Assembly: GCA_014529385.2 (NCBI GenBank) | Contig: CM043945.1 | Location: 98,376,612-98,434,611 of the forward strand | DNA length: 58,000 bases | Direction of reading: 5' to 3' | Source: Adiantum capillus-veneris | Taxonomy: Eukaryota > Streptophyta > Polypodiopsida > Polypodiales > Pteridaceae | Part shown: piece by piece, positions 55,513 through 58,000 of the stretch | Position numbering within the stretch: position 1 is the first letter of the stretch | Layout: every line of letters starts with the position of its first letter | Made by a program: the position numbers and the translations under genes | The notes under the pieces: generated by a model | Told to the model about the DNA's origin: nothing | The model's input: the letters and a program-made list of their open reading frames with translations, nothing else | Databases searched by the model: none

Positions 55513-56195
55513 GTGGTTGAAGCCACACAAGGGAAGTCGTCGGAGTTGCACCCGATGGTGGAGAGCTGCGCAGCAGCTTGGAAGTGAAATAGATGGAAAG
55601 GTTTTCCAAGGTGCTTACTTGCAAGGGCGAGTGCAGAAGGATGATGGTAGTCGAAGAGTCGGTTGGTGGTTCTAAATTGAGGGAAGTGTTTGTTCAATAG
55701 TGATGTTTTTTTTGGGAGCTGCTCCCTACACAGAGGATTGCACCTGTGGAGTGGAACCATGTTTTTCTATTTTGGGGTAGTCATGGTCATGGTGTTTCAA
55801 AGGTTGTAATCAATCTTTTGAATCAAGATCAAGCCCACTTTTCCCCTATTGATTTTTAATTTCTCCTTCCCCTTTTCTCTTTCTCTCGCTATGGTTCGTG
55901 AAGTGCGGTGTCGGTAGTGAGGAAGTATGCACCCCCGAATTGAGACGTCTGTGTGAGTGCAAAGAGAGTGATTAAGAGTATTTGTGTGTGTTGAGAGGTT
56001 CGAGATCACCCACAGTGGTGTGTGCATGTGGGTGGGTGATCTTGTTAGCGGTAGGTGCATTGGGTGGATTGCAGGCGAGGTCTTGCTAGTGCAAACTATT
56101 TTTTTTAAAGGTGTTTTTGAGAGGAGGGGGGTGTTGTGAATACCCTGAGCTATATAGGGATTTTTTTGTGTGTTTTTGGTGTGTTCCCCATTCCC
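55513..56195. repeat. Right arm of ~1.6-kb inverted repeat pair
   Basis: Reverse-complement relative of 54617-55297. It ends directly before a copia RT fragment and may be the end of a foldback-type element or a second, oppositely inserted copy of one repeat. Confidence 0.9.
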
Positions 56196-56203
56196 CCTCT
56201 CCA

Positions 56204-56838
56204 ATGGCACAAGATCCTGAGCCTAAGTATAAGGAAAGATTTGTTGCTAAAGGCTTTAAGAATAAAAAAGGCATAGATTTGACGAGTTTTTTTCTCTAGG
56301 AGTCAAGATAACTACACTACATATTGTGCTTGATTTAGTAGCCATTGAGGACATGGAATTGGTCCAAATGGACGTGAAGATGGGGTTTCTTCACGGGGAT
56401 CCTGAAGAAGATGTCTACATGAAGCAGCCAGAAGGTTTTGAGACCAAGCCTAAATAGCCAACAAGGGAAAAATTGGTGTGTAGGCTAAAGAAATATTTGT
56501 ATGGTCTAAAGCAAGGTTCAAGACAGTGGTACATCAAGTTTGACAAGTACATTCAATCCCAAGGTTAAGGAGACAAGAGGATCACTACTTGTACACAAGG
56601 AGGTTAAATGATGGTTCCCTTATCATTTTGATCTTATACGTGGATGATATGCTTATAGTTGGGAAATCCAAAGATGAGATTGCACTTCTCAAGGATGCTT
56701 TCAACAAGCAGTTTTCCATGACGGATTTGGGTGATGCACATCATTTTCTTGGTATGTGTATCAAGAGAGATCATAAGCGATGAATTCCTTATCTGACACA
56801 GGAAGAGTATATTCACAAAGTCTTGCCATGTTTTTAAC
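56204..56838 (+). pseudogene. Second copia lineage: reverse transcriptase fragment
   Basis: Starts inside RT with 'KYKERFVAKGFKNKKGID' (56220-56280), then in other frames 'VQMDVKMGFLHGD' (QMDVKTAFLHG block, 56370) and 'KYLYGLKQGSRQWYIKFDKY' (56490-56550). A longer frame at 56589-56783 has 'LIILILYVDDMLIVG' (YVDD) and 'MTDLGDAHHFLGMCIKR'. At least three shifts and several stops. The sequence differs clearly from family K. The 5' part of the element is missing. Confidence 0.88.
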
Positions 56839-57538
56839 ATGCAAGGGGGGAAAGCATTGAGTACCCCAATGACTGCATATGTAAAACTTAGCAAGAATGG
56901 TTGCCCCAAATTGGATGCTGAAAAGGCAAAGATGGAAAAGGTGTCATATTCTTTGGCAGTTGGCAGTCTTATGTTCGCCACGGTTAGCACACGACCAGAT
57001 ACAGCATATGCAGTGCAAATGGTCAGCATCACGTATATGGAAAATCTAGGCACAAAGAATTAGGAAGTAGTGAAACATATCTTGAGATACATCAAGGATT
57101 CAACCAACAAGTGCTTGCACTTTGGAAACAGTGATGCACCCATGGTTGGATACACTGATTCGGATTATGCGGGTTGTGTGGACACTAGGAGATCCACATC
57201 TAGCTACATTTTCTTGTTTGTTGGAATGACAGTCTCTTGGAGGTCATGTCTCCAAAATTTCCCTTTGTCTTCCACCACTGAGGCTAAGTATGTTGCAGTT
57301 TCTAATGCTAGCAAGGAAGCTGTATGGTTATCTCGTCTAGTGGGAGACCTTGGTATACACCAGATTCCAGTGTTACATTGTGATAGCCAAAGTGTGATTA
57401 TGTTAGCAAAGAACCTTGTGTTTCATTCCAAGTCAAAACACATCAAGGTCAGGTATCATGTGATACGGGATCTTTTGGCTAGCAAGCGCATTGACTTAGC
57501 CAAAGTTCACATGGATGACAACCCTACAGATGCTCTTA
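56839..57538 (+). pseudogene. Second copia lineage: RNase H
   Basis: 'VSYSLAVGSLMFATVSTRPD' (56940-57000), one stop at 57061, then 'KHILRYIKDSTNKCLHFGN', 'GYTDSDYAGCVDTRRSTSSY', 'SSTTEAKYVAVSNASKEAVWL', 'LHCDSQSVIMLAKN' and 'SKHIKVRYHVIRDLL', ending at 'DNPTDAL' where the family-K LTR begins. Compared with the family norm the last ~20 residues are cut off by that insertion. Confidence 0.9.
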
Positions 57539-57760
57539 TGAATTAGGGTTGCAATAAAATACACACACAACTTGGAGAAGACAAAGGAACCTCAAGGCAC
57601 ACAACAGAGAGTGTATTACTTAGTGTGCAATGGAAAGATATATAACCCTAGAGTAATGGGCATATATACAATGCATGGGGGGAACATCCTAGTGAGGAAA
57701 AAATGCCTCGGCGGTCCTAAGTGTGATCACACACATCACTACCACATGTATATGGTAACA
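57539..57760 (-). repeat. Copia family-K 3' LTR, minus strand
   Basis: 222 bp. Reverse complement starts TGTTACCATATACATG like the LTRs at 16352 and 21267 and ends CCCTAATTCA. It shares 'attgcacactaagtaa' and 'gtgtgccttgag' blocks. It interrupts the second copia's RNase H. Confidence 0.92.
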
Positions 57761-57775
57761 AACCCTCGTTGGGAG
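57761..57775 (-). other. Polypurine tract of minus-strand copia K
   Basis: Minus-strand CCAACGAGGGTT directly before the LTR, similar to the tract at 21254-21266. Confidence 0.7.
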
Positions 57776-57837
57776 TGATGCAGTGAACGAGAGCTGGCAC
57801 ATAGAGTATAGGGAAGTGCCATGCCCTGAGGACATGA

Positions 57838-58000
57838 TCAGTCCACAAAGGGGAGTAAGCCCAAAGATTTGCAAAAATCTTTGATCTTCTCACAAGACAA
57901 TGCCTTTGTGAAAAGATTTGCAAGGTTGTCCTGTGTTGGCACATAAGCCAAGCTTATCTCTCCTATTGAGAGCCTCTCCCTAGCATAGTGGTAATGCACC
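57838..58000 (-). CDS. Copia K RNase H C-terminus, off window edge
   Basis: Minus-strand end of copia pol: 'ISLAYVPTQDNLANLFTKAL' followed by a C-terminal tail ending L-G-L-L-P-F-V-D and TGA at 57838-57840, as in the family-K copy at 16352-21491. The rest lies outside the window; within these 163 bases no stop is seen. Confidence 0.88.
   Translation of the reverse strand, partial: VHYHYARERLSIGEISLAYVPTQDNLANLFTKALSCEKIKDFCKSLGLLPFVD

Overview
The window reads as nuclear DNA of a land plant with a repeat-dominated genome. Pointers are plant-type LTR retrotransposons primed by initiator-methionine tRNA (the 12-base site TGGTATCAGAGC, or a variant, beside six LTRs), a chromodomain-bearing Ty3/gypsy family, a Tat-like gypsy with a second RNase H, a CACTA transposase of the TNP2 type with GT-AG introns, hAT-like and MITE-like elements, and one heavy-metal-associated (HMA/HIPP-type) exon. 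Long GA/CT microsatellites recur in LTRs, introns and spacers. A fern or other large seedless-plant genome would fit, but that is inference. I see no bacterial operons, rRNA, tRNA, CRISPR array or intact host gene.

1-24.3 kb is a nested retrotransposon mosaic. An LTR of a non-autonomous family (family L) runs in from the left edge and abuts a Ty1/copia remnant split by a 795-bp hAT-like element. A chromovirus-like gypsy (family G) follows; its right LTR is split by a complete family-L element (7175-10313). A second family-G fragment is split at one point by a copia element (family K, 16352-21491). A second complete family-L element (12046-16345) is inserted beside that copia. Exact target-site duplications and reading frames that run on across the insertions give the order of events. 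Another gag-protease remnant with an LTR-like tail ends near 24.1 kb.

24.1-34.9 kb has almost no coding signal but is rich in structure: a 123-bp palindrome with 54-bp perfect arms, a 2.1-kb inverted duplication with about 0.8-kb arms, and two dispersed ~238-bp copies of a short element with GGGGGTCACTA-type ends.

34.9-42 kb carries a minus-strand CACTA transposase gene (Transpos_assoc, TNP2 and DUF4216-like segments) and an unrecognised minus-strand spliced gene whose introns hold CT arrays.

42.7-47.7 kb is a plus-strand gypsy split by a 1.83-kb TRIM-like element (188-bp LTRs, TSD CAATC). 47.7-49.4 kb holds hairpins, microsatellites and the HMA exon. 49.4-54.5 kb is the decayed minus-strand Tat-like gypsy. 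54.6-56.2 kb is an inverted pair of ~0.68-kb repeats. 56.2-57.5 kb is the 3' half of a different copia, cut by a minus-strand family-K copia that runs off the right edge.

Nearly all coding regions carry stops or frameshifts, so the window is mostly a fossil record. The least damaged genes are the CACTA transposase and the copia reverse transcriptase. The most unusual items are the unknown proteins carried by the non-autonomous LTR elements and the long inverted repeats.
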